Assembly (NCBI GenBank): GCA_018396565.1
Contig: JAGTQO010000011.1
Coordinates: forward strand, 1 to 18,841
DNA length: 18,841 bases
Direction of reading: 5' to 3'
Source of the DNA: Candidatus Bathyarchaeota archaeon
GTDB taxonomy: Archaea > Thermoproteota > Bathyarchaeia > 40CM-2-53-6 > RBG-13-38-9
In this document: positions 6,608 to 14,306 of the stretch, one piece after another
Position numbering within the stretch: the stretch's first letter is position 1
Layout of the letters: the number at the start of each line of letters is the position of its first letter
Translations under genes and position numbers: made by a program
The notes under the pieces: generated by a model
The model's database searches: none
Told to the model about the DNA's origin: nothing
Seen by the model: only the letters and a program-made list of their open reading frames with translations

Positions 6608-7621
6608 ATGGATAGGGACACATGGCTTCGAGAAGTGTTCCCCGAGTGGGGGACTTACCTCAACAGGCAGATAGAGGCTGAGAAAGTTGAGAAGGGTAAG
6701 CTCGTCCTATGGTGGTTCGGAGCATGCTCTTTCTACATTAAGACACCTGAGGATGCAAATATTCTCATAGACAACTATAGCGGCCCCTCCGTATACATAA
6801 CGTATGAGGGTGGGGCTGGGCCTACGAGAATGAATGGGGCCGAACGTCAAGAATGGTTGAGGTGTAACCCGCATGTAATTGATCCTTGGGCTTTCACAAA
6901 GGTTGATGCTCTACTCTCAACTCATCCTCACAGCGATCACTGCGACATATACACGATAAAGCCTCTGATCAAGAACACTAAATGTATGTTCATAGGTCCA
7001 CCTGCCTCATGTAAAATGTTCGCCATGTATGGGGCGCCGAAAGAGAGAATCCTGCAAATGAAGCCTGGAGACAGATACAATGTAAAAGACGCCACCATAA
7101 AAGCTACTAAATCAACAGATTTCTGCGCCCTCAGAGGGGGGGAGGTTAAGCCTGGAAAGACTATCGATGAGGTTGCGTTGAACTATCTGATAGAGACCCC
7201 TTCAGGAAACGTTTACCATGCAGGAGACTCCTCATACCATGACTACTACTTCAGGGTAGGCTACGAGAATAATGTAGATATAGCGTTGATCAACTGTGGC
7301 AATAGTCCACCCAGCTTCACGGATAAGATGTCCTTCGCCGACGCTGCAAGGGTAGCAAACCAATTGAGGGCTAAAGTTCTGATTCCGATGCATTACGATA
7401 ACTGGGCTATAACAGAGGGAGACCCCGCTGAACTCGAAGCCATAGTCAGAATGAAATATCCGAAACTTAAGACCTTCATCATGAAGTGGGGTGGAAGGTT
7501 CGAGTGGCCTACAGACATAGATAAAGGCAGGTATGAATATCCAAGACAGGAAGAGAGGGCTAGACCTGAACTATCGTGGGAGTACGGTGACAAGCCGAGA
7601 ATCAAAATGGTTGTGGAGTAA
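6608..7621 (+). CDS. UlaG-like metallo-beta-lactamase-fold hydrolase (L-ascorbate-6-phosphate lactonase family)
   Basis: Strongly UlaG-like over its length: WLREVFPEWGTYLN N-terminus, LVLWWFGACSFYIKT, STHPHSDHCD metal motif (H106, H108, D110, H111), YHAGDSSYHDYYF (H204, D207), ADAARVANQLRAKVLIPMHYDNW (H262), and GGRFEWP near the end. Bacterial UlaG opens the lactone of L-ascorbate 6-phosphate. No ascorbate PTS or ula genes are visible here, so the true substrate is unknown and may be another lactone or phosphate ester. I choose ATG 6608 (337 aa) because AGGA (6597-6600) is 7 nt upstream and bacterial UlaG starts near this point. TTG 6530 would add 26 residues. It is separated from the preceding aminotransferase homologue by 230 nt and has its own AT-rich upstream region. 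Confidence 0.85.
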   Translation: MDRDTWLREVFPEWGTYLNRQIEAEKVEKGKLVLWWFGACSFYIKTPEDANILIDNYSGPSVYITYEGGAGPTRMNGAERQEWLRCNPHVIDPWAFTKVDALLSTHPHSDHCDIYTIKPLIKNTKCMFIGPPASCKMFAMYGAPKERILQMKPGDRYNVKDATIKATKSTDFCALRGGEVKPGKTIDEVALNYLIETPSGNVYHAGDSSYHDYYFRVGYENNVDIALINCGNSPPSFTDKMSFADAARVANQLRAKVLIPMHYDNWAITEGDPAELEAIVRMKYPKLKTFIMKWGGRFEWPTDIDKGRYEYPRQEERARPELSWEYGDKPRIKMVVE

Positions 7622-7686
7622 CGGACCGTAACTCCCAAACTTTTTAGACCTGAATGTTTCAAGAATCCGTCTCTGGAGATATACAT

Positions 7687-8139
7687 TTGAATCTTGACGA
7701 GTATCTCATTCGGAACAATGTTTGGCATCGATTCATTCAGAAGGCTGAGACAATACATACTTCAGATGCGGCGAAAGCCACTGGAGTGGAGCTTAGAAGA
7801 GTTACGAAAAATTTGGTTTCAGTAACCGATGGTGGGGAGCATGTACTTTTGATTGTTCCAGGGGATAGGAAAGTGGATCTTGAGAAGGCTGCCAAGATTC
7901 TTGGTGTAAAACATTTGAGGCTAGTCGCCTTCGATCAGGCTGAGAAGATAAGTGGATACCCTCCTGGGGGAACACCTTCAGTAGGCCATAAAGAGAAGAT
8001 GAGGGTTCTCCTGGATAAGATCCTTCTAGACTATAATACGGTCTATTGCGGTGGGGGGTCACGTGACAGGCTCCTCGAATTGAAAGTGCAGGACATAATA
8101 AGGTTGAATGACGCGACGGTAGGTGAGGTATGTCGGTGA
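7687..8139 (+). CDS. YbaK/ProX-type aminoacyl-tRNA deacylase
   Basis: Trans-editing domain family that hydrolyses mischarged tRNA, such as Cys- or Ala-tRNA-Pro. The 150-aa product has the family's N-terminal helix (LDEYLIRNNVWHRFI), the substrate-site segment VTKNLVSV with conserved lysine K41, PGDRKVDLEKAAKILG, the GYPPGGTPSVGH motif, and YCGGGSRDRLLELKVQDIIRLNDATVGEV at the end. TTG 7687 is preceded by GGAG (7675-7678) at 8 nt spacing, which makes it a better start than ATG 7654, whose eleven extra residues do not resemble the family. It is the last protein gene before tRNA-Ser on this strand. The tRNA substrate cannot be told from sequence alone. Confidence 0.88.
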   Translation: MNLDEYLIRNNVWHRFIQKAETIHTSDAAKATGVELRRVTKNLVSVTDGGEHVLLIVPGDRKVDLEKAAKILGVKHLRLVAFDQAEKISGYPPGGTPSVGHKEKMRVLLDKILLDYNTVYCGGGSRDRLLELKVQDIIRLNDATVGEVCR

Positions 8140-8150
8140 TATCCAAGATG

Positions 8151-8159
8151 TTTAACTAT
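8151..8159 (+). promoter_or_regulatory. TATA-like element of the tRNA-Ser gene
   Basis: TTTAACTAT is centred about 28 nt upstream of the first tRNA nucleotide (8183), the usual archaeal TATA distance for a transcript that begins at or near the mature 5' end. Confidence 0.45.
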
Positions 8160-8198
8160 TTCATGGGACAATACTATCCCTAGCCGGGGTGGCAGAGT

Positions 8199-8215
8199 GG
8201 CAAAACAGTAGTCTG
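8199..8215 (+). other. Putative 17-nt intron in the D-loop of tRNA-Ser
   Basis: Between D-stem halves GCA and TGC lie 27 nt instead of about 10. Deleting 17 nt restores GAGTGGCCAA. Because GGC occurs at both boundaries (8199-8201 and 8216-8218), the cut may shift by up to three nucleotides without changing the product. CAGA (8193-8196) can pair with TCTG (8212-8215), compatible with the central 4-bp helix of a relaxed bulge-helix-bulge site. This would be a non-canonical intron position. Confidence 0.65.
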
Positions 8216-8236
8216 GGCCAATGCGCCGGACTCGAG

Positions 8237-8252
8237 AGTCTTGATCCGAAAT
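8237..8252 (+). other. Canonical-position (37/38) 16-nt intron of tRNA-Ser
   Basis: The 16 nt separate G37 (8236) from A38 (8253), the commonest archaeal tRNA intron position. TCG (33-35) can pair with CGA inside the intron (8247-8249), giving three of four pairs of the central helix of a bulge-helix-bulge motif, with AT then preceding the 3' splice point. Removing it restores a perfect 5-bp anticodon stem and a 7-nt loop. Confidence 0.75.
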
Positions 8253-8330
8253 ATCCGGTTCTCCTTTGAGGAGAGCAGGGGTTCAAGTCCCCTCCCCGGC
8301 GCCTAAAAATATCCTGAAATTTTATGTCGA

Positions 8331-9656
8331 TCACTTTGTTGAGCGGGTGAAGGGGACGTCTCTCACCAGGATGTGGGGGGTCAATGTTGGGGTGTCGACC
8401 TCCCACCATTTAACCCACCGTCTCTCACTAGATAAAGCAACTATGTTTCTCAAGATTTTGGGGAGGTTGCCGCTGATCCTCAACCCTTTCAGCGATTGCA
8501 CGATCTCCCCATCTTTGACTCTGAAGAGGCCGTCTCTACATACTGTGGAGAAGTCTCCTCGACGATAATCTTGAAACCTAGTATACCAGTTATTTGTTAC
8601 ATATAGGCCGTCGTCCAGTTCCTGCAATATTCTCTCCTCACTGAGCCTACCTGCCTCCACAATAATGTTCCAGGGCTGAGGTACTATCCAACCTGCATTC
8701 CCAGTAGTGGAACACCTATACTTTTTTGCAGTTGAGGAGTTATGGAGGTAACTTTTGAGAATTCCTCTGTCCACTATGATGGTCCTTCTGGTTGGGACGC
8801 CCTCATCGTCGAACGCCCTAGAGTTCAAACCGTCACTCAGCGTTCCATCATCTATGATGGTGAGGCTCCTAGAGGCTATTCTCTCACCGAGCTTATTTAC
8901 CATGAAGGATAGGCCTGCATCAACATTGAAGGCCGAGGCTGCATTCACTACGTCGTTAACTAGGTTTGCGAATACGTTAGGCCCTAAGACTACGTCGTAG
9001 ACCCCTGCTTCGCCTTGAACTGGGCCGGCTGCCCTGATAGCTATATCCGCCGCCTCTTCTCCAGCCTGGGCAGGATGAAAATCTTTTTCATTCCTCGCAC
9101 ATGAGTTAGCGTGGCCTGAAGATTCCTCATCTGAGAATGCTCTTACAGAGATTTCGAGAGAAGACAGATTATCGTAGCCTGACGCTCCCGCTGATGTTGC
9201 AATGCCTGTCTCTACTTTTCTATATAGGAAGGTTCCAGCGACTCTTTCCGCCCCTTTTGAAAGGGCGCTCTCTATCGCGTCCTCAACATATTTGATCATG
9301 TTGGAGCCTTCCGGGGATGGGGGGAGTCGTTGAGTAACATTGTATTTGAATGGTCCTTTAGGCAATTTGACGTAGTCCCTTTTCGGCGGGGTGATCCTAG
9401 CGGTCTTTAAAAGATATTCTATGGACTTTTTGATGGATCCTCCAGAAAGATCTTCGACGCTGCCTATTGCAACTCTCTTCCTAACAGCGACCATTATGTT
9501 GAGTATCGATGAATGCCAGGCTTGATTCACAGTCACCTTATTGTTAGAGAATCTTATCATCTTCCCATCTTCACGTATACAAGTTGCAGCTACGTCCTCA
9601 GCCCCACCTCTTATACCGGTATTAACTGCGAAGGAGGCGAAATCAACCGGCTCCAT
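8331..9656 (-). CDS. tldE: TldE/PmbA-like subunit of the TldD-TldE protease
   Basis: Partner subunit of the TldD-TldE metalloprotease, known in bacteria for CcdA antitoxin degradation and microcin B17 maturation; archaeal substrates are unknown. The 441-aa protein has the PmbA/TldE layout: a GVYDVVLGPNVFANLV segment near the middle, FMVNKLGERIASRSLTIIDDG, RAFDDEGVPTRRTIIVDRGILKSYLHNS, and a C-terminal barrel. It has no HExxxH, as expected for the non-catalytic-type paralogue. ATG 9656 directly follows the tldD TGA in the same reading frame. GGAGGG in the last tldD codons serves as Shine-Dalgarno, so translation is probably coupled. The gene ends 30 nt from the tRNA-Ser gene and converges with it. 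Confidence 0.9.
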   Translation of the reverse strand: MEPVDFASFAVNTGIRGGAEDVAATCIREDGKMIRFSNNKVTVNQAWHSSILNIMVAVRKRVAIGSVEDLSGGSIKKSIEYLLKTARITPPKRDYVKLPKGPFKYNVTQRLPPSPEGSNMIKYVEDAIESALSKGAERVAGTFLYRKVETGIATSAGASGYDNLSSLEISVRAFSDEESSGHANSCARNEKDFHPAQAGEEAADIAIRAAGPVQGEAGVYDVVLGPNVFANLVNDVVNAASAFNVDAGLSFMVNKLGERIASRSLTIIDDGTLSDGLNSRAFDDEGVPTRRTIIVDRGILKSYLHNSSTAKKYRCSTTGNAGWIVPQPWNIIVEAGRLSEERILQELDDGLYVTNNWYTRFQDYRRGDFSTVCRDGLFRVKDGEIVQSLKGLRISGNLPKILRNIVALSSERRWVKWWEVDTPTLTPHILVRDVPFTRSTK

Positions 9657-11075
9657 TCAGGACCCTCCCAACCTAACATTTCTCAATCTAACCTCAGGTC
9701 CACCTGTCCATACAGGTGCGCCTTGCATCGGATCCCCTTTTCCACAGGTTGCGGCGGAGAATGATAGTTCTCTACCAACCGCGTCGACACTCATGAAGAG
9801 GCTCGGAGTGGTTATCTCCAGTATAGGATTACGTATCGGATTTGTGACTTTGCCATTCCTTATTCTGTAGGCTTCCAAGCCTACGTAACGTTGATTGAAC
9901 CTTCTGTCGTCGATATTCCATTCCATGAAACTTTTGATGTACACCCCTTCCCTTATTGATTCCACAAGCTCCTCGAAGCTATATTCACCTCTCTCCATGT
10001 ATGTGTTAGACATTCTAATTATGGGTTCCCTACTGTAAGATACCGAGCGGGCCGCCCCGTTACTCTTAACTCCCATCACCGCCGCGGTCTCCCTATTATG
10101 GAGAAAAGTGTTTATGATCCCTCTCTTTATGAGTTCCCGACGTGACGCTCTAACACCCTCATCGTCATATAGATAGTAGCCGTAGGAGTTGGGTATTGTA
10201 GGGTCGTCTACAATGGTGACCCTTTCGCTGCCAATCATCTCCCCTAACATACTCATATTTACGAATGATTCGCCTGCTGCTGCAGCCTCTCTGCCCAGTA
10301 TTCGATCTGCCTCGAATGGATGTCCACAGGATTCGTGACATATTATTCCGACAACTTCGCTTCCGAGAATTATGTCAAATTCACCTCTGGGAGGCTTCTT
10401 TCCCTCAGTCAATATTCTCCCTAAAATTTCTGCCTCCTCAGAAGCCAGTCTATCCAGGTTCCAAGAGGTTACAGCCTCCCAACCTCGACTCTCACCTTTC
10501 TTATTGAATCTTTGGGCCGTGCCTTTTCCAGGAGTGTAGGCTGTTAAAATATAGCTGAAGGAGATTCTTGGAACCTTCGATCTAACTACGGCTCCTTCAC
10601 TATTCATGAATATCTGTTCCGTAAGGGTCTCGTTTAGGATGAATAGTCTTGAAGGAAACTTCACATCACATTTACTTCTGAAGATTTTGTCTATGTCAGA
10701 GAGAAGTTCAACTTTATCCTTGACACTTACAGAGTCAAATTTAACTTTCTGTTTAACTTCCCATTTATCTGTTGCCATTTTTTCATTTGAGAATCTGACA
10801 GGTTTACTTGAGGTTGAGGCGTTTGCCATGGATGATGCTGAAGACAATATGTCGATTATGTTTTTTCGGTTGAGCATATTTGTTGAAGCGAAACCTAGGG
10901 CGCCGTTAACAATCAGTCTGACACCCACGCCGAACTCCCTCAGAAAACCTGAGAATTGAACTTCACCATTCTTCATCGTAATAGTGTTGCTTACATCTCT
11001 GCGACATCTAACCTCAGCGTATGTTGAGCCTAGCCTCCCAGCATAATTCAAGGCGAATTCTAAGAGGCTCTCCAA
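9657..11075 (-). CDS. tldD: TldD-like zinc metalloprotease
   Basis: Catalytic subunit of the TldD-TldE peptidase. The HExxxH zinc motif is H247-E-S-C-G-H252 in CHESCGHPFEAD, and a conserved cysteine C444 in ATCGKGDPMQG supplies the additional ligand known from the E. coli enzyme. The N-terminal domain carries YAEVRCRRDVSNTITMKNGEVQ, and the central YYLYDDEGVRASRRELIKRGI segment is typical. At 472 aa it is of normal length. The start is TTG 11075, with GGGGG at spacing 7 (11083-11087). It forms a two-gene operon with tldE, stop and start codons abutting. It is divergent from the PolD small-subunit gene across 185 nt that hold promoters for both. Confidence 0.93.
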   Translation of the reverse strand: MESLLEFALNYAGRLGSTYAEVRCRRDVSNTITMKNGEVQFSGFLREFGVGVRLIVNGALGFASTNMLNRKNIIDILSSASSMANASTSSKPVRFSNEKMATDKWEVKQKVKFDSVSVKDKVELLSDIDKIFRSKCDVKFPSRLFILNETLTEQIFMNSEGAVVRSKVPRISFSYILTAYTPGKGTAQRFNKKGESRGWEAVTSWNLDRLASEEAEILGRILTEGKKPPRGEFDIILGSEVVGIICHESCGHPFEADRILGREAAAAGESFVNMSMLGEMIGSERVTIVDDPTIPNSYGYYLYDDEGVRASRRELIKRGIINTFLHNRETAAVMGVKSNGAARSVSYSREPIIRMSNTYMERGEYSFEELVESIREGVYIKSFMEWNIDDRRFNQRYVGLEAYRIRNGKVTNPIRNPILEITTPSLFMSVDAVGRELSFSAATCGKGDPMQGAPVWTGGPEVRLRNVRLGGS

Positions 11076-11260
11076 GTTGAAACCCCCTGAAGGTTATCTG
11101 AACTTTTCTGTGAAGGTAGTAAGGGTTTAGCATCCGAACATATTAATTGTATGTTAATAAATTCATTATCTGCAGGTTTAACGGGATAAACTAATTAAAA
11201 AGTTGTTCCTATCCATTAGTAAGAAGACAGAGGCTGACTGTTTAGAAGGCTAGATTTGAG

Positions 11261-12805
11261 GTGCAGCCCTCCCAAAAAGAACATTCGGCACTTCGCAATC
11301 TCAGGGAAGCCATAGAAACCTTAACGTCAGCAGGTTACCAGCTTGAGGCCGAAGCATTTGAACTTATAAAAATGTTACATGGTGAGGAGTATTTTGATAG
11401 ACTCATCTATGAAGCTATAGCTGAGGCTGAGAGACAAACACCGAAACCACTCATCATAACAAGATCAATGATAATTAAAACTCTTGAAAAGGTTACTAAG
11501 AAGGTTTATGTTCAGGAAGTGAAGGTTCAAACTCGATCAAGGATCCCTCTTGCAAAGGAGGTTGACAGCGATTTTGAACTCATCAGAGATGGGAGTGAAG
11601 AGTCTGAGTCTGGTGGAACGATAGACGATTTCAACAGGTACTTCAAGGATAGGTTCAATAGACTTTCTAAGATTATCCGTGAGAGATTAGACTTCAAGGA
11701 TGCCGGCGACCTGACCGATGCCCTCGAATCGAGGTATGGGGATAAAGTCAAAATGGTCGCCATAATCATGGATAAACGTGAACGTTCAGGACAATTATTC
11801 TTTGACATTGAAGATTTGGAGAATACAGCTGTCCTGCTGGTTCCTCGAGGAAACAGGGAACTATATGATACTGCAAGGAATCTTTTGCGTGACCAAGTGA
11901 TTGGAATAGAAGCTTCACGTGGAAGGGGTGACCTCTTCATAGCTGAACAGATACTCTTTCCTGATCTCCCAGAGAGAAGGCCTGTAAGCACAGATTACCC
12001 CGTCAATTTGGCGCTCATCTCAGACATACATTTCGGAAGTAGAACATTCAGGGACGATGCTTTCGAGAGGTTCATAATGTGGCTTAACGGTAAGGTTGGA
12101 TCTCAGAGACATGTAGAAGCAGCCTTCAAGACTAAATACATATTGATTGCAGGGGATCTTGTGGACGGCATAGGCGTTTATCCAAGGCAAGAGGAGGAGC
12201 TGGCAATCACGGACATATATAAACAGTACAGGCTCGTCGCCCAATATATTGAGCAGATACCTGATTACATAGAGGTTATAATTATTCCTGGAAATCATGA
12301 TGCTGTGAGACAGGCCTTGCCCCAGCCGGCGATACCTAGAGAATTCGCTGAGCCAATCCTTGAGGCTAGAGAAGTAAGGAACTTGGGGAACCCTTCTGAA
12401 TTCAAACTTCACGGAGTGCATTTCTTGATGTATCATGGAAGAAGTTTAGATGACATTATTGCGACGGTTCCAAATCTCAATATGAAGACGCCTGAGAAGG
12501 CTATGGAATACCTTTTGAAATGTAGACATTTAGCACCTGAATATGGGGGTAGAACGTCCCTGGCACCTGAGGGCAAGGATAGACTCATCATCGCTGAGCC
12601 TCCAGATGTATTCCAGTCAGGTCATGTACATGTTGCCAGTACATCAATGTATAGGGGAACGATCGTTGTGAACTGTGGTACATGGCAGGAGCAGACTGAG
12701 TATCAGAGGAGGATGGGGGTCGACCCCACACCAGGAGTAGCGCCTATACTCAACCTTCAGAACATGCAAGTCAACATGATGGATTTCCTACATGAGAGGG
12801 AATAA
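11261..12805 (+). CDS. dp1: DNA polymerase D small subunit (DP1), Mre11-like phosphoesterase
   Basis: Small subunit of the replicative PolD, carrying the 3'-5' proofreading exonuclease. The 514-aa protein has a helical N-terminus, an acidic linker near 101-123 and an OB-fold region around 160-235. The calcineurin-like catalytic domain follows: SDIHFGS (D255, H257), GDLVDG (D299), PGNHDA (N345, H346), YHG (H392) and GHVHVA (H455, H457). All metal ligands are present, so it should be an active nuclease. GTG 11261 is the only plausible start before residue 38, with AAGG about 10 nt upstream and a TATA-like TTAAAAAG about 65 nt upstream. Its large-subunit partner is not in this window. It converges with cdc6, leaving 4 nt between them, a replication gene pairing seen in several archaea. 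Confidence 0.95.
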   Translation: MQPSQKEHSALRNLREAIETLTSAGYQLEAEAFELIKMLHGEEYFDRLIYEAIAEAERQTPKPLIITRSMIIKTLEKVTKKVYVQEVKVQTRSRIPLAKEVDSDFELIRDGSEESESGGTIDDFNRYFKDRFNRLSKIIRERLDFKDAGDLTDALESRYGDKVKMVAIIMDKRERSGQLFFDIEDLENTAVLLVPRGNRELYDTARNLLRDQVIGIEASRGRGDLFIAEQILFPDLPERRPVSTDYPVNLALISDIHFGSRTFRDDAFERFIMWLNGKVGSQRHVEAAFKTKYILIAGDLVDGIGVYPRQEEELAITDIYKQYRLVAQYIEQIPDYIEVIIIPGNHDAVRQALPQPAIPREFAEPILEAREVRNLGNPSEFKLHGVHFLMYHGRSLDDIIATVPNLNMKTPEKAMEYLLKCRHLAPEYGGRTSLAPEGKDRLIIAEPPDVFQSGHVHVASTSMYRGTIVVNCGTWQEQTEYQRRMGVDPTPGVAPILNLQNMQVNMMDFLHERE

Positions 12806-12809
12806 AAAT

Positions 12810-14060
12810 TTAAGGTGTCCGTTGACTCCTCCTGATTGACTTGGGAACATAGTGGAATAGGGGTTTAACTAACCCGTCATCCGAGAGGATCTCAACAATT
12901 GATCTTCCCGATATTCCCAAACGGACCTTCTTAGTCCTCCCATATCTTCCGAAGTTGACTATTCTAGCGTTGAGCAGACCCATCATATCCATCTCGCTTA
13001 TGAGACCACTGACTCTTCTCTGGGTCAACGGATCAACTTTAACCTCCTCACATAGTTCTTGATATATAGCGTATATTTCACCTGTCACGGCGTCTTCCCT
13101 CGAATAGTTGCTGAAGAGGAATACGCTCAGTAAGACGAGTTTGAGATGGAGCGGGAGGGACTCTAACACTTCGCCTATCCTGTCATGTTCAACCTTCCTC
13201 TGAGCAATTCTTACATGTTCCTCAGTAACTTCTTCAGAGCCATTCCGCTCCGCCACTTCGCCAGCCACTCTGAGAAGATCTAAAGCCCTACGAGCATCAC
13301 CGTGCTCTCCAGCCGCAAGGGCAGCGCATAGTCTGAGAGCTGATTCTTTGAGTCGCCCATCATTAAAAGCAATTCTGGCCCTGTCCTGCAGAATGTTGTA
13401 AAGCTCATCGGCCAGGTAAGGCCTGAACACAACTTCTTCCTCACTAAGACAACTCAATATCCTAGGCTCCAAATACTCTTTGAAACGGAGATCGTTAGAG
13501 ACTCCCACTAAACCAACCCAGGTTCCACGTAGACTCTCATTCACTCTAGTTAACTCGTAGAGTAAACTGTTCTCCTCACGCCTCTTAACCAAGGTATCTA
13601 TCTCGTCTAGAACGACTATAAGGCATGATCTAGATTTGTTTACTCCAAGCCTGAACCTGTCAAAAATTTCACCAACCGCCAATCCCGTAAAAGGAACCTG
13701 AACATCTATAGACCTGCATATCTCAGCGAGAACCCTATAGTTTGTTCCAGCAAGCCTACAGTTGACATATGAGAGTCTCAGCCTCGCTCCCAACTCATTC
13801 GCCTTGCGGTTTAGACTCTCCAGCACATGTTTGACTACAGCGGTCTTTCCTGTCCCTGTCTTCCCATATATGAAGACATTAGAAACTTTTGAGAGGCCCA
13901 GAGCAGGAGCCAATATCCGACCAAGACGGTATATCTCATGTTGCCTGTGAGGAAGATTCTTGGGGACGTAGTCATGTCTGAGGACCTCCCGATTAGAGAA
14001 TATTCTGCTTCCTGATAGGTATCTTTCGAAGATACCTTCGAGAGCCTCAGAGCTGGGCAA
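12810..14060 (-). CDS. cdc6: Orc1/Cdc6 replication initiator
   Basis: AAA+ origin-binding protein that recognises ORB elements and helps load the MCM helicase. The 416-aa product has Walker A GKTGTGKT (66-73), Walker B LDEID (D152, E153), sensor 1 GVSND (N189), an initiator-specific segment around 193-215, sensor 2 GDARRALDLL (R257), and a C-terminal winged helix from about 285 to 400. TTG 14060 is supported by GGAGG at 14068-14072 with 7 nt spacing, the clearest Shine-Dalgarno of the window. All ATPase motifs are intact, so it should be a functional initiator. The putative origin with ORB-like sites begins about 2.9 kb away, beyond ppdK. No ORB-like site is seen in the gene's own 246-nt upstream region. 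Confidence 0.95.
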   Translation of the reverse strand: MPSSEALEGIFERYLSGSRIFSNREVLRHDYVPKNLPHRQHEIYRLGRILAPALGLSKVSNVFIYGKTGTGKTAVVKHVLESLNRKANELGARLRLSYVNCRLAGTNYRVLAEICRSIDVQVPFTGLAVGEIFDRFRLGVNKSRSCLIVVLDEIDTLVKRREENSLLYELTRVNESLRGTWVGLVGVSNDLRFKEYLEPRILSCLSEEEVVFRPYLADELYNILQDRARIAFNDGRLKESALRLCAALAAGEHGDARRALDLLRVAGEVAERNGSEEVTEEHVRIAQRKVEHDRIGEVLESLPLHLKLVLLSVFLFSNYSREDAVTGEIYAIYQELCEEVKVDPLTQRRVSGLISEMDMMGLLNARIVNFGRYGRTKKVRLGISGRSIVEILSDDGLVKPLFHYVPKSIRRSQRTP

Positions 14061-14067
14061 AACACGT

Positions 14068-14072
14068 CCTCC
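14068..14072 (-). promoter_or_regulatory. Shine-Dalgarno of cdc6
   Basis: GGAGG on the minus strand, 7 nt before TTG 14060. It fixes this TTG as the initiation codon. Confidence 0.75.
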
Positions 14073-14245
14073 GACAATGCCACCGCAACTCGGTCTCCCG
14101 AAATATTAAGAATTTCTGTACATCAAACCCTATAGAAAACAATGAAAAAATAGATATCCCAACACATGTGATTAATTCCATCCCACCCTGCTATTGCTGC
14201 ATCACAGCGGAGGGCTGGAAGATATTATGAAGTATAGGGATATGA

Positions 14246-14254
14246 TTAAATATG
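14246..14254 (+). promoter_or_regulatory. TATA-like element of ppdK
   Basis: TTAAATATG in an otherwise mixed-composition spacer. It predicts transcription from about 14275 and a leader of about 30 nt before ATG 14307. The remainder of 14061-14306 shows no gene or ORB-like repeat. Confidence 0.4.
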
Positions 14255-14306
14255 GCGATTGAGAGCCTTGATAGATTCGATAAGAGAGTACGGGTAGAAT
14301 AGTTTC

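Larger units (their letters stand above)
8183..8301 (+). tRNA. tRNA-Ser(CGA) with two introns
   Basis: A 119-nt gene that folds as a class II tRNA once two insertions are removed. Acceptor GCCGGGG (8183-8189) pairs with CCCCGGC (8294-8300), with discriminator G8301 as expected for serine. The D-stem is GCA/TGC (8192-8194 with 8222-8224). Anticodon stem CCGGA (8226-8230) pairs with TCCGG (8254-8258). The anticodon CGA is at 8233-8235, in loop CTCGAG plus A8253. The long variable arm has stem TCTCC/GGAGA (8260-8264, 8270-8274). The T-arm is AGGGG-TTCAAGT-CCCCT (8277-8293). CCA is not encoded (CCT follows G8301). Removing 17 nt from the D-loop and 16 nt after position 37 leaves an 86-nt tRNA with a normal GAGTGGCCAA D-loop. 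It reads UCG codons. Confidence 0.9.

Noticed and set aside
11137..11155. Dyad AACATA-N7-TATGTT between tldD and the PolD gene
   Set aside because: Only 6-bp arms of AT-rich sequence with a long spacer. It is too weak to claim as an operator, though it shares TAATTGTAT with the nrdJ palindrome.
12020..12436. 138-codon minus-strand frame
   Set aside because: Antisense to the phosphoesterase domain of DP1, which has all its catalytic motifs on the plus strand.
14252..14302. 16-residue upstream open frame ending 4 nt before ppdK
   Set aside because: A possible leader peptide, but its ATG overlaps the likely TATA element and would lie upstream of the transcription start.
14061..14306. Origin next to cdc6 itself
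   Set aside because: I searched the spacer by eye for CCAGTGGAA-type dyads and G-strings and found none. The origin signals are in 16951-17378 instead.
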